DNA from: Sebastes aleutianus
Taxonomy: Eukaryota > Chordata > Actinopteri > Perciformes > Sebastidae
Assembly: GCA_916700875.1 (NCBI GenBank)
Contig: CAKAKS010000072.1
Coordinates: 36,214,320 to 36,278,319, forward strand
Direction of reading: 5' to 3'
Length of the DNA: 64,000 nt
Part shown: in pieces, positions 38,190-51,500 of the stretch
Layout of the letters: every line of letters starts with the position of its first letter
Numbering within the stretch: position 1 is the stretch's first letter
The notes under the pieces: generated by a model
Told to the model about the DNA's origin: nothing
Seen by the model: only the letters and a program-made list of their open reading frames with translations
Database searches by the model: none
Position numbers and translations under genes: made by a program

Positions 38190-38640
38190 CTTCACGTTCA
38201 TCATGAGTCTTGAATCTTCTTGTTGGGTCAAAACATTTTTTGCTGTCTGGGACAACAAGAGTCAACTAAACACAAAACAACATATCATGTAGTTGTGTTG
38301 CATAATGTTGGGTAAATATTTAGTGGAACTTCCATGACAAAGAGGAACCGGAATAAGCTGATGTTGGAATTTCACTTACAGACACGGACTGTATTTCCTC
38401 ATTCATCATTTCCTTTAAACTTACTTTACTTAACTGCGGCAGCCAGACTGCAGAGTGACTGGACTCTGATGTTGTCGACACATTTTAATATTCTCCAAAC
38501 CTTCAGATGAGAGTTTTTCTTTTTATACTTCCGCTCATTATAACTTTGTAGATAAATGTGTAATGTGATGTGAAGCTCACGGTCTCTTTTATTTCCTTTC
38601 ACGTGACTGTAAACAGGTCTCTGTCTCTACACTGAAGCCA
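38190..38640 (+). promoter_or_regulatory. Upstream region of the complete NLR, duplicated at 56035-56760
   Basis: About 450 bases that are collinear with 56035-56760, sharing for example GACAAAGAGGAAC, GACTGTATTTCCTCATTC, GCCAGACTGCAGAGTGAC and AATATTCTC. It ends about 680 bases before the PYD exon. Shared retention suggests a promoter or 5' untranslated exon. The core element is not identified. Confidence 0.5.
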
Positions 38641-38689
38641 TCACGATAGTTGCTGTTTATTTAGTGTACTTGAAAAATAACAGGATTGT

Positions 38690-39230
38690 TATACCCCCAG
38701 AGACAACGTAGTCGGGGGCATATAGCGCTCCGCGTGTCCTTCCGTCCGTTACACTTCCTTTTCCGGAGCAGAACTCGGAAACTATTTAACTTAGGACCTT
38801 CAAATTTGGTATGACGGTTGACAGTGCCCATTAGTTAATTAGTTAATGCCCATTAATTCCATTAGTTCCAAAAGGGCAAAACCTCTGGAGCCTACTTTAG
38901 TAGGGGTCAAGCGGTGAGCAGGGGTATTTGAGCCATGCTCACTTTTGTCTTGTTGCAGCTGCTCCAGCGTCTCGTCGTGGCTCTAGGAATGGCAATGTTA
39001 GTCTGTCGATCCACCCTTATGATCCAAAGTGAAATATCTCAACAACTATTGGATGGATTGTAATACAGACATTCATGTTCCCCACGGGATGAATCCCAAT
39101 GACTTTTCCTTTACTGCCATCATGAAGTTGACATTCTTGGTTTTGTGTGAAATGTCTTTACAACTATTGGATGGATTGCCATGTCCCCCTCTAGGATGAG
39201 GTCAATCTAATCCATCTATACTATGTGAGT
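38690..39230 (+). repeat. Interspersed repeat sequence just upstream of the NLR start
   Basis: ACAACGTAGTCGGGGGCATA and twice CAACTATTGGATGGATTG (about 39041 and 39161) are repeats common in fish. It separates the conserved upstream block from the PYD exon. Confidence 0.45.
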
Positions 39231-39315
39231 TGTTCTCCTGTTGCTGCTCTGATGCATTTGTGTTACACTTTTCCTTCAGGTTGATAAAATAACCTGATTT
39301 TAGCAGGAAGCCACA

Positions 39316-39589
39316 ATGGCGGCAAAGGACCTGTTGAACACTCTAGAGGATTTAACAGAAGATGAATTTAAGGACTTCAAGTGGTATCTGCAGCAGCCTA
39401 ACATCCTGGAAGGCTACCAAACCATCAAAATGTCCAAGCTGGAGAAGGCAGAAAGGCGGGACACAGTTCGTCTGATGACGACCATCTATAAACTTCCTGG
39501 AGCTCTGAAGGTGACCAAGAAGGTTTTAGAGACGATAAACAGGAATGATCTGGTACAGAAACCGTCAGACACCATCTCAGGACCAGAAG
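39316..39589 (+). CDS. NLR exon 1: pyrin (death-fold) domain
   Basis: It encodes MAAKDLLNTLEDLTEDEFKD and a helical domain of about 90 residues with the FKWYL motif and charged helices typical of PYD. It ends in phase 1 at GTCAGT. Confidence 0.9.
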
Positions 39590-42500
39590 GTCAGTCTCAC
39601 TTTTTTTATTTGTATTTTCAGGCAGTAAGATTGGGTTGACATGAGCTGCTGCATCACAGTGACACATGTAATGGGTTACATATTATAGGAACATATATGT
39701 ATTTTTTGTATTTTACAAATTGATCATATCATAGTCTTGAGGGGTAGGTACATTTTTTCATACCGTTACATTTACAGTTGTAGTCCAGTCATCCTCTGTT
39801 GAAGGATTTGCTTGCAGCCATTTCCATGTGATGGCTTTCTTGCCTGCAGCCAAAAGTACATTAAAGAGATATTCATCCCGTGCCTACTTGAGGTGCAGAA
39901 ACCTAATTTAGAATCACCTTTCTTCCCTATCTATATGTAGATAGGTAGTTGGACCTTTCTCATATTAACACCTATTTAGTTACAAAATCATGATTTTTAG
40001 TTGCTGTATTTTTGATTAACTTTGTGAGGCCATTATTGCCTAAGTAGTGGCGGGCTCACAGGGATTTGTTTTTTCCACAAATTGTGACTTTTAACTGATC
40101 TGCGGTGCATATAAGATTTGCTTCCTGTGTTAATGTGTTAGTGCAACTAAGGGTTAAGTGCAGTGTGGATAAGTTTAAAAGTTTAGGGGTTGTTTTATAC
40201 ATTAAATTAGGTCTTGACTTACTGTGTTAGATAAGTAGTAGAGTGATGCAGATGATCACAAATTTAAGATTGTTGACCGACTATGAGGAGTATTTGCATG
40301 CCAGTACATCCCTTTTTGGTTTACGTAATTTATCACTAATTTCAATGTTACTATGCTAGGCTACAGATATAGTAACTTGTCTTTATAGTTTATCACAGCC
40401 TTTATTATTTTGTAATTTGAATTATTTCATATATTCACATTTTCTTTTAGAAATGGTATGTAGAAATACAGATTAATTGGTGTTACATCCATGTTGATTA
40501 TTAATGCCCCACAGCGATCACACTCCAACTCATCAGCTATTCAAAATGAAATTATATAACCTACAGTACATAACACAAACAAAATAAAAAAAAACAATTA
40601 ACAAGTACTGCTTAACTTAATGATAACTGATAACTAATAAGTCAAATTGATAAAACAACATATAACCTCTCTCACACAGCGTCAGTGGATGTCAATGATG
40701 TTGGAGAGACTTCAGAGAACAGAGGAACTTGCTCCTCTCAGAGCGAAGGTAAAGCTGCTGTATTCTCTGGTTTGTATTGAAGCCCTGACAGACAAAGTCT
40801 CGTAAAAGTTAGAAAAATTGAAGTGTAAATAAGTTCTACTTTCTGTGTGTGACATTATGACTCCATTATGAGAGAGAAAGCTTAATTCAGTTCCTTCAAA
40901 AGAGACCCTAGAAGCTATTAAAACGTTGCTACAAAGGTCTTATTTGACATATTTATTATACTACATACTTATTTTTAGAGATGTTCCCAAATAATGTTTT
41001 CCTTCCCGATACCGATTCAGATTACCGAACTTGCAGTATCGGCCGACACTGAGTACCGAACCGATACCAGCGTGATAAAAAAAAAGAAATATATATACTG
41101 TATATATAGTAATTATTCTTATTATTTAACAGCTATGACAAACTAACTGAAATCAGCTCTTCTTTACTGCTCTAAAACAGTAGTTGGCAGTGGCAGCCAT
41201 GATACATCCAGGGCGACGGCACAGTCAAGGCGACTGTTTTGGAGCAGCGATGAAGAATTGATTTCCAGTTAAACAAGTTTATTTTTATTCTTGGTTAATA
41301 AATTATGATATAGATCGGTGCATAGACTGGCATACTCGCCGATACCTGATCCCGAATTTTGGGCAGTATCGGACGCATTTTTGATACTGGTATCTCAACA
41401 ACTCTACTTATTTTTAGATTTTTCTTTTCGTGGCTGCCTTAGAACACATAAGTTATACTTTTTTTGTATATGGCTGCCAGTTGTCACGAGACGTTACACA
41501 CCTAAACTAAAGAGGGATTTTTTTGCAGTTGGATTTGTAAGAATCAGAAATGCTTGTTAACAGCGAAACCTGTGGCCGTTAAGTCAACGAAAGTCAGCGT
41601 CGGGCTCGCGCTTGTGCTCGCTCTACATAGACATGAACGAGCATCGCTCAAAACAGTCAGGCGACACACATCAGCTAAAAGCACAATATCACTCTATATT
41701 TCACCTGCTTGGCAGTAATGTTAGCTGACCAGACGAAGGGCTCTCCCTGAATCAATGCTGATCCTAGTGTTGGCTTTTCCTGCCTCAGCCTCCCGACCGC
41801 GGCCGGAGGAAACAGGGGAGACACCGGAGTTTTGGTCGGGGACGATAACGTTTCTCGCTGCGGAGCCCCGTCACTTCACAAGACACGGGAAACCTCTGTT
41901 GGTCTGGAGGAGCTGCACCAGTTATTTCTGCACAAACGTCCACTGTACATTCACTAGATATTCTCAGAGCTAAACTAACTCTTCTGCAGTGTGGAGTGTG
42001 CGCGCATAAACGTGAGAGTGGAGCGAAATAGTGAGAACGAGCGCGGCGTGTGAGTGAAGGCAAGCAGGCAGGCAGAGGAGCAGAGGAGCAGAGACTCCGG
42101 CCCTGGAGACCAAAGTTACGGTTTCCCCCGCGTCCTCCGACCGCGGCCAACACTGTTTAGCAAGACGGGCTTCACTAGATATAACTTTGCGGTTTTGGTG
42201 CTTCCGTGTAGATTGTGTTGGCGTCTGAGTCTGAACGGCGTAGCCACACGCGAGCGTGCATGGGACACCGACCCGGATTGATTTATACGTGTAAAAAGTT
42301 ACAAACAGTCCCTTTAATAACACTCAAATTTCATAGAGTAGGTAATAATTATAAAACAAGTGAGGAACGAATCAGGAACAACTTCATAATTGATGAATCG
42401 TTAATGTATACTTCTCTAATAATTCCTATTGGAGGACTATATAGTCGATAATGATAAGTTAATAGAACAGACTGGGAGATCCCATATTACTGAATTATTA

Positions 42501-45500
42501 AGTAATGATTATTTCTTGAATACGTGTGACTTGAACATACTGACCACTTTCATGAGTCGTTCCTGATTAACTCTGAATCAGCAGCTGAGCTGCACAAAAC
42601 TAGTAATGACTCATTAATTACTGATTACTTAAACGTTAGTTACTTTTTTGTGTCCCCCCAAGTAAAGTGAGACATAATACTAAATAGTTACAGAGGAGTC
42701 CCTCATTACTTCATTATTAACTCATGATTACTTACCCTTTTTGTGTCCCCCTAAGTAAAGTGAGACATTACACTGAACAGTTAATCAATATCATTAAAAT
42801 GTATTTCTTAAAAAAAATCTGAGACAGCAGTATTCTTAACAGGGGTTTTATGCATCATAATCAGACAACATATACACTAATATTCACATCCATGAATATT
42901 ATGAAGTTGAACATCCATCCAGCACTGCAGCACATAGGTCGCTTTAAGACTGTTCACATTAGTTGAACAGTCTTAAAGCGACCTAACTTCATCACGTTAG
43001 TTAGCAGAAATGCTAACTCTAATTGTTTGCCACATAGGCTATGTTCACTTCACTCAACAGTTCTTGTTAGACACAGTTACCGTTGAGGTTAAATAAGTGA
43101 TCAAATAATTTCAACTTGTACATCTGATGGCCCCAAGCAACAATTAATATGTTTATGCTGTGGGCATCGGAGACAGAAACTGTCAAAAGACCGCTATGCG
43201 ATCTGAGAAAAGATATGCGCTCTGCTGGCTCTGCTGGCTCTGCTGGCTCGTGTCTAGAAGGGAACCAGCAAATTGGGGAAACTCTGGCGAGATGGTTAAT
43301 GTTAGGCATTGATCATGTGTAGTTAAGGTTAGGCATTGACCTTGAATAGTTAAGGTTAGGCATTGAACTTGAATGGTTAAGGTTAGGCATTGACCTTGAA
43401 TAGTTAAGGTTAGGCATTGACCTTGAATAGTTAAGGTTAGGCATTGACCTCGAATAGTTAAGGTTAGACATTGACCTTGAATAGTTAAGGTTAGCCATTG
43501 ACCTTGAATAGTTAAGGTTAGGCATTGACCTCGAATAGTTAAGGTTAGCCATTGACCTCGAATAGTTAAGGTTAGGCATTGACCTTGAATAGTTAAGGTT
43601 AGCCATTGACCTTGAATAGTTAAGGTTAGGCATTGACCTCGAATAGTTAAGGTTAGACATTGACCTTGAATAGTTAAGGTTAGCCATTGACCTCGAATAG
43701 TTAAGGTTAGGCATTGACCTCGAATAGTTAAGGTTAGCCATTGACCTCGAATAGTTAAGGTTAGGCATTGACCTTGAATAGTTAAGGTTAGCCATTGACC
43801 TTGAATAGTTAAGGTTAGGCATTGACCTCGGATAGTTAAGGTTAGCCATTGACCTGGAATAGTTAAGGTTAGGCATTGACCTCGAATAGTTAAGGTTAGA
43901 CATTGACCTCGAATAGTTAAGGTTAGCCATTGACCTCGAATAGTTAAGGTTAGGCATTGACCTCGAATAGTTAAGGTTAGCCATTGACCTCGAATAGTTA
44001 AGGTTAGGCATTGACCTCGAATAGTTAAGGTTAGCCATTGACCTCGAATAGTTAAGGTTAGGCATTGACCTCGGATAGTTAAGGTTAGCCATTGACCTGG
44101 AATAGTTAAGGTTAGGCATTGACCTCGAATAGTTAAGGTTAGCCATTGACCTCGAATAGTTAAGGTTAGGCATTGACTGATTATTTAAAGCACTTTGTAA
44201 TCAATGGCTGTGCCAGCCCTGTTTGTTTCGGACTGTTTAAAAAGTCTGATGATAAAACTTCAGTAAAATTGATATGATAGTATCAGCAAAGTAATGGGGA
44301 GCAGTGTGAGGTTATAAAGGTGGCGCTGTAATTCTGCATGATTATGATTGCGAGTCAGCTGGTAGCCAAGTAGCTGATGAATGAGCCACTGATCTGAATC
44401 TGCGAATTCAATGTTCTGCTGTGCGCGAAATACTGTAACACAGAGACATTACTGACCGTATCAAATTTGTTTGGTTGACCATAAAGACATTTAACCTACA
44501 CAAATAAAAAACAATGACTGTTCATCTTACTTATAACGGACGTCCTTGGTATTAGTTGGCAGTCTGAAAAGCATCCAAAGCACTCTGATTGTAAGTTGAA
44601 AATCCTTTATTAACACATCGATGACCATGCGTTTCGACTCAACAACTCTGAGGAAGACAATCCCTTACCAAAAGACCATTTGTGTACTGCTTCTGCAACT
44701 GTTGGCAAATTTCAAACTACCAAATAATTTATACTTTTTGTATTTGTATTTGTGTTCAATACAGATGTGATGGTTCCAGTACCAGAGCCACAACCCATCT
44801 CATATTACCAGAAAATGCTTCAATCAAACCTTCAGAACAAGTTCATCTGTACACCAGAAGGGTCGAATAAGGATGAGCACCGTCTGGATGATATCTACAC
44901 AGAGCTGTACATCACAGAAGGGGGTGGCGTACACATCAACCAACAGTATGGTATCAGGCAGATTGAGGCGCCGGTGGTGAAGCCAGCAGGAACAATTAAA
45001 CCTTGTGACATGTTCAAACCCCCCTCTGGAAGATATAAACCCATAAGAACAGTGCTGACCAATGGAATCGCGGGAGTTGGAAAAACATTTCTCGTGCGCA
45101 AGTTTATGTTGGACTGGGCTGAAGGAAGAGACAATCAAGATGTGCATCTCATTTTCCCCTTCACCTTCCGCCGACTGAATTTCTTGAAGGAGAAAACATT
45201 ATGCTTGGCAGAGCTCATTCATGAATGCATCAGGGAGACCAAAGACATCAAGGACGAAGCTCTTAATCACATCTTTACAACTCTGCAATCATCAGGAAAC
45301 ACCAACTACGACAAGAGCAAATTCAAACTTCTGTTTGTTTTGGATGGACTGGATGAGAGCCGCCTTCATCTGGACTGCTCGACCAGTGAAAATCAGGCAG
45401 TTAACTTTGATGTGACAGCGTCGATCTCAGTGGATGTGCTGCTGACAAGTCTCATAAAAAAGGAACTGCTTCCCTCTGCTCGCCTCTGGATAACCACACG

Positions 45501-48500
45501 ACCTGCAGCAGCCCATCAAATCCCTCGAGAGTTTATCAACATCATGACAGAGGTCAGAGGGTTCACTGACCCCCAGAAGGAGGAGTACTTCAGGAAGAGA
45601 TTCAGAGATGAGGAGCAGGCCAACACAATCATCTCCCACATGAAGACATCACGAAGTCTCCACATCATGTGCCACATCCCGGTTTTCTGCTGGATCACGT
45701 CTACAGTTCTGGAGGATTTGTTGGAAACCAGAGAGGGAGGAGAGCTGCCCAAGACCCTGACTGAGATGTATGCAGAATTCTTGGTGTTTCAGATTCATCA
45801 GACAAAAGAGAAGTATGACCAAAAAAAGTGCATTCAGTACATTACGTCATTAGCAAAACTAGCTTTCCGCCAGTTGGAAAAGGGCAACCTGATCTTCTAT
45901 GAGAAAGATCTCAAAGAGAGTGGCATTGATGTCAGTGGAGCCTCAGTGTGCTCAGGAGTGTTCACAGAGATCTTCAAAGAGGAACGTGGGAAGAAGAAAG
46001 ATGAAGACAAGATGTTTAGCTTCGTCCATCTGAGTGTTCAGGAGTTTTTGGCGGCTTTATATGTAGAGAGGGAAGTCATTAACAGAAACAAGAATGTGAT
46101 GTGTGAGCCAGGGCAAACTTGTGGCGAACAAGTGCGAATGGTGTTCAACAAAACATCTATGACAGAAGTCCACAAATTTGCTATTGACAAGGCCTTGCAG
46201 AGTCCAAATGGACACCTGGACATGTTCCTCCGATTCCTCCTGGGTCTTTCACTGAAGACCAATCAGAAACGCCTACGAGACCTAATGAAAAAGAAAAGAA
46301 GCTCAAAGACCAATCGGAAAACAGTCAAGTACATCAAGAAGAACATCAGTGAGAATCCGTCTCCAGAGAGAACCATCAATCTGTTCCACTGCCTGAATGA
46401 ACTGAATGATCGTTCTCTAGTGGAGGAGATCCAACAGTACCTGAGATCAGGATGTCTCACCACAGATAAACTGTCTCCTACTGAGTGGTCAGCTCTGGGC
46501 TTCATCTTACTGTCATCAGAAGACGATCTGGAAGTGTTTGACCTGAAGAAATACTCTGCTTCAGAGGAGGCTCTTCTGAGGCTGCTGTCTGTGGCCAAAG
46601 CCTCCAACAAAGCTCTGTAAGTTCACAGATAATTGCAGATACTAAGTGTATCACATGTGTTGGATTGTTCTCAACAAATTAAAGTTTTAATAAACTGATA
46701 CTCACAAGATTTAGTCAACACATTGATTAGTTGATCAATTGAAAAGTCTGTCAAATTGTTTCTTCATTTTCATTGTTCCTCCACAGATCAATGCAGCCAT
46801 GAAATAAATAAAGATCAGTCACATCATAGTTAATTTAAGGCTAAGGCTAATTTGTGTAAATCAGGGGTCTCCAACAAGTAGCTACCAGTAGCTCGCTACC
46901 TGTGTCTGAGTGGCTCACTAAATGTTACAAGAATATGGACATAAATTTGACAACACGAAGACACAATCCAAACCAGTTTAAATTTCTATCTAATCAAATT
47001 CATAGACGTTGCGCCCCCTTCTGACACAAAATGATTATTTGCCAATCAGCCGACAATTAAACAAGTTGCGCTGCTTTCAAATTTCATGACATCAGCGACG
47101 CAGTGACATTAGGCAATGCTAGCAGACCAGCAAGCGTACATCAGATTTGACAATGACTGCAGAAAATAGCCAGGCCAATAAAAAGCAAAAAATATAATAT
47201 TGTATTGAGGAATGGTTAATGACAAATGTGTGTCTCATTTGCGGTGCAAGAGTGTCAGTCGGTAAAAGATGTAACGTTGAGCGCCACTTCATACAAGTTC
47301 AAAGCATTTTTTCATGGGACTTTCCGGCTGGTAGCAGTTTATGAACTGAAAACAACGCTTAAAAGATGACAGTCTCTGTTTACCAAACTGACGAAGAAGG
47401 CCAACGCTGCAGCAGAGGCTTCGTTTAGTGGCGCACATCCTAACGAAACAAAAAGCCATTCACCTTTGGCGGGATTCTAATAGAAGCGATGACTGCGATG
47501 ACTTCAATGTTATTAAAGGACCATGAAAGTAAGACAGAAATGATGTCTGCTATTGGCGATGTACAACTTGGTGGTGCTATGTGTAGCTGTCGGCCACTTT
47601 CATTTTGTCAAATTAGCTCTCAGAGGAAAAAAGGTTGGAGACCCCTGGTGTAAAACATTGGATCCCAGAGGTGTGACTATATTATTTTAGATTTCTGATA
47701 ATTGCTGTTAAATCCCAGTAATGTACATTATTTAAAAAAATAAATAAAAATCGTTCAAAAGATGTTCGAGATCATAATGCTTGAATGTTCATCTCATCAA
47801 TTCAGTGAGGACAACCACAGAAATGTGGTTTGTTTTATATTGTCGTGTACATTGTTGAAGCAACAGTTTCAGTGTTTGTGTTAATCTCTAACTCTCCTTC
47901 AGGCTGAGTGGCTGTAATCTGTCGGAGAGAAGCTGTGAAGCTCTGTCCTCAGTTCTCAGCACCCAGTCCTCTAGTCTGAGAGAGCTGGACCTGAGTAACA
48001 ACGACCTGCAGGATTCAGGAGTGAAGCTGCTCTGTGTTGGACTGGAGAGTCCACACTGTACACTGAAGACTCTCAGGTCAGATCTCACTCTGATGCTTTT
48101 GTGTAACGCTTTGTTGTACTTCAAACATTAAATGCTCTATTAAGTGGGTTCTCAATCTTACTGAAAAAATTATGGGACAGGGTTGATGTTGTATGTCAGG
48201 GTTCAATGCATTATTTTTCAATATGTGAAGGGGTGTGTGTTCAAGCTAAAACATGGGTGATAGGTTGTTCTTTAAGCACACGAACCAAAGTGAAAGTTCT
48301 GTATCATATAATAGTTTTTACCTTTTTTTCATCTGTGAAACAGGTGGGAAAAAAAAAATTTGCCAGGTGAAAAGAAAAGTTTTGCCAGGATCATTTGCCA
48401 GTTGTTGTGGTTGTAATACTCATTTGCACGCCAAACTAAAGGTACACAATAGTCTGTGTTAGCAAGTTATGTAAATTAAACATTAATGCTTTTAGTCCTA

Positions 48501-51500
48501 TTTAAAACATAGGGTAGTGATGCACTTCAGCCTCTTGTGGACGAAATGAGTATTACAACAACAAACACGTTTTTTCACCTGGCAAACATTTTTTCCCACC
48601 TGTTTCAAAGATGATTTTTTTTTTTTTTTTAGTAACTGCCTCTCAGGGCTTCCATAAGAAACTGTTTGTTTCATACAATAATAGGTTTTAGTTGAAGCCC
48701 CCCTTACTTGTATCTAACAAAAGCTGAGCCCGCTCATCACCCTAAAAAAAATGTACAAATCCTCGAACAAAATCCTCAATTTGAATAAGGTGATTCAGTT
48801 TGATTCAAATGAGTTAGTCTTTTTTAAATTAAATTAACTTTCTTTAATGGATACAACTCGTCAGTTTCGTCAACATGAATAAAGTGATGACATCTTGACG
48901 GATTCACCAAGTGATTGCAGATACATGATATGATCTCTTTTTTGTAACAACTTAATTGATTTACTATAATAGTGTTAGAGCTGAAATAGATTTTTTGTTA
49001 TTGTGGTTAAATAAATGTAATTTGTGGTGTTGTTAGATTGCTGCGAGACCGCCCCGTTAATACAGGTGCAGGCCTCTTTTCAATGTGATGGACGTGCAGA
49101 GTTTGTTTTCACATTCATCTGCTGAAAGGGGATTGTTTCTTTGTGTTCACCTGAAATTTCTGCAATTTACACAAGTATGATGTGGAAACTTGAAGCCTCT
49201 AGTGCACATACTTATAGACTAATGGACTTTTCAGGGAAGTAGCTGACGTTTTGTTTCCAACTTGTTTCAATATAACAGGCTCTGGATTTTTAATTGAGGG
49301 ACAACAATGTGGAAAACTCATATCAGACAAAAAAATTATTCTGTCAGAGGTTCTCATTATAACACTGATTCCCCATTGCTGAAACAAGCATGGATTTTTG
49401 CTAACTAAACTATATGAAAGACTGTGTTTTTGATGACTATTTGTCTGCACTTTCCATCATTAGAACAATCCACAGTGAACCTTGTTCACTGACACTGAAT
49501 ATATCTGGTATGTAAAAGCAAAACAAGGAATCATTATTATTGAATATTCTTTGTTTCTATTTCAGGTTGAGTCAAACTTGGCTCACAATGAAATGCTGTC
49601 CGGAGCTCTCATCAGTTCTCAGCTCTAAGTCCTCCCGTCTGAGAGAGCTGGACCTGAGTAACAATGACGTGCAGGATCCAGGAGTGAAGCTGGTCTCTGT
49701 TGGACTGGAGAGTCCACACTGTACACTGGAGACTCTCAGGTCAGATCATTCTGTTGGAATTTTGTGTAGCACAATGTGTCTCCATTTTACTGGGCTTTCA
49801 TTTGAAAATGAAGCAGCAGGAAACATTTAAAAACATTTCACCTGGAGATGGAATTTACAACCAACTCAGTTTTATTATTATTAGTTTACGCTAGCCAGCT
49901 AGAGCTGATAAAGTCTGCAAACAACAGTCACTCACTGCAGCCTGCAAAATCCACAGTTGTCTGCTAGAGGTTCACAGAGAAATTATGTCAGAACTTCACA
50001 TCAGTTCTCAGGTCCCAGTCCTCTAGTCTGAGAGAGCTGGACCTAGAAGCAAGATCTTCCATTACCAATCAGTAACTCATCAATAGAACAAGGAAATTCT
50101 AAAATTGAGAAGCTTTTTTTTTTTTTTTTACTTTGTAGACAATATAAACTGTATCTGTGTTTCTTTTTCACTAACTCTTCTTCAGGCTGAGTGGCTGTAA
50201 TCTGTCAGAGAGAAGCTGTAAAGCTCTGTCCTCAGTTCTCAGCTCTCAGTCCTCTAGTCTGAGAGAGCTGGACCTGAGTAACAACGACCTGCAGGATTCA
50301 GGAGTGAAGCTGGTCTGTTTTGGACTGGAGAGTCCACACTGTACACTGGAGACTCTCAGGTCAGATCTCACTCTGATGCTTTTGTGTAACACTGTATTGT
50401 GCCTCAATTATTTAAGGATCAGTGTGTAGGATCTGGCGGTATCTAGCAGCGAGGTTGCAGATTGCAACCAACTGAAGTCTCTCCCGTGTGCCAAGCGTGT
50501 AGGAGAACTATGGTGGCTGGCGCAAAAACACGAATGGCCCTATCTATTGCCAGCTGTTGTACTGTATGAGTAGCGTAGGTCATTTGGAGCAGAGCCAGTG
50601 TGTAGAGTGTATGTGGGAAGTGAGTTGTGAAGCAAGAGAGAGAGAGCGGTGGCAATGGGAGCGAGTAACGTTATCGGGTTTGTCTGTTCTCAGCTTCTGT
50701 AAAAACATGGTGCTGTAACATGGCGGACTCCCTAAAGAGGACCCGCTCCGTATGTAGATATAGATGGCTCATTCTAAGGCAGTGGTTCCCAACCTGGGAT
50801 CCAGGCCCCCCCTTAGGGGGGTGACAAAGATCACTGGGAGTGCACCAGGATTTGTCAGCTCTGAGGTTGTCAAAATTAGATTTGCTCATGTATAACTAAA
50901 ATCATAATAACACACTTACTGGATAATTTCTATTTAAAAAGATTTATTTTTTGCTACTTAGTAGCAAAATCTGCTTCAATCCATATTTGTGGTCATTTAG
51001 CCTTTTGGCTAGTAGGGGGGCATCAAGGAAAATAGGTTGGGAACCACTGGTCTAAGGTAACAAAAACTCAACAATTCTTATTTTCAGATGATTATGCACT
51101 AAAGAAAACATACTAATTAATATGATATTCCATTTCTGTCACTAGATTTCCTTAATTTGTTACACACTGTTCCTTTAAATGTCTAGTTTTGTATTGCATG
51201 CTTATTGCTGCAACAGAACTTTATTTTTCATGATAATTACAAAATTATACATGACTTTTTCTATGGTTTCAACTATGTTCTTAATCTGGACCACGTTCAG
51301 ATCATCAAATGTTCGCACTTTGAATCATAAAAACATTCAACAAATGTTCTTGATAAATACTCTAAACGGAACCAGGACAGTGACTTTAAATTTTGGCATT
51401 GAGGATAAAATTTGGCGCTGAAAACAAAACCTGAACTTAAAAAGGAAACATTTGCATTGAAACATTATTATTGGAAAAAGTTCCACTGGAAAATAAAACA

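Noticed and set aside
43313..44173. A 286-codon open frame on the minus strand made of nine-residue repeats (MPNLNYSRS type)
   Set aside because: It is the translation of the 27-base minisatellite, open because the unit is a multiple of three. It has no splice or start context and lies inside an NLR intron.
44824..46610. Several minus-strand frames over the NACHT exon
   Set aside because: Shadows of the 622-codon plus-strand frame.
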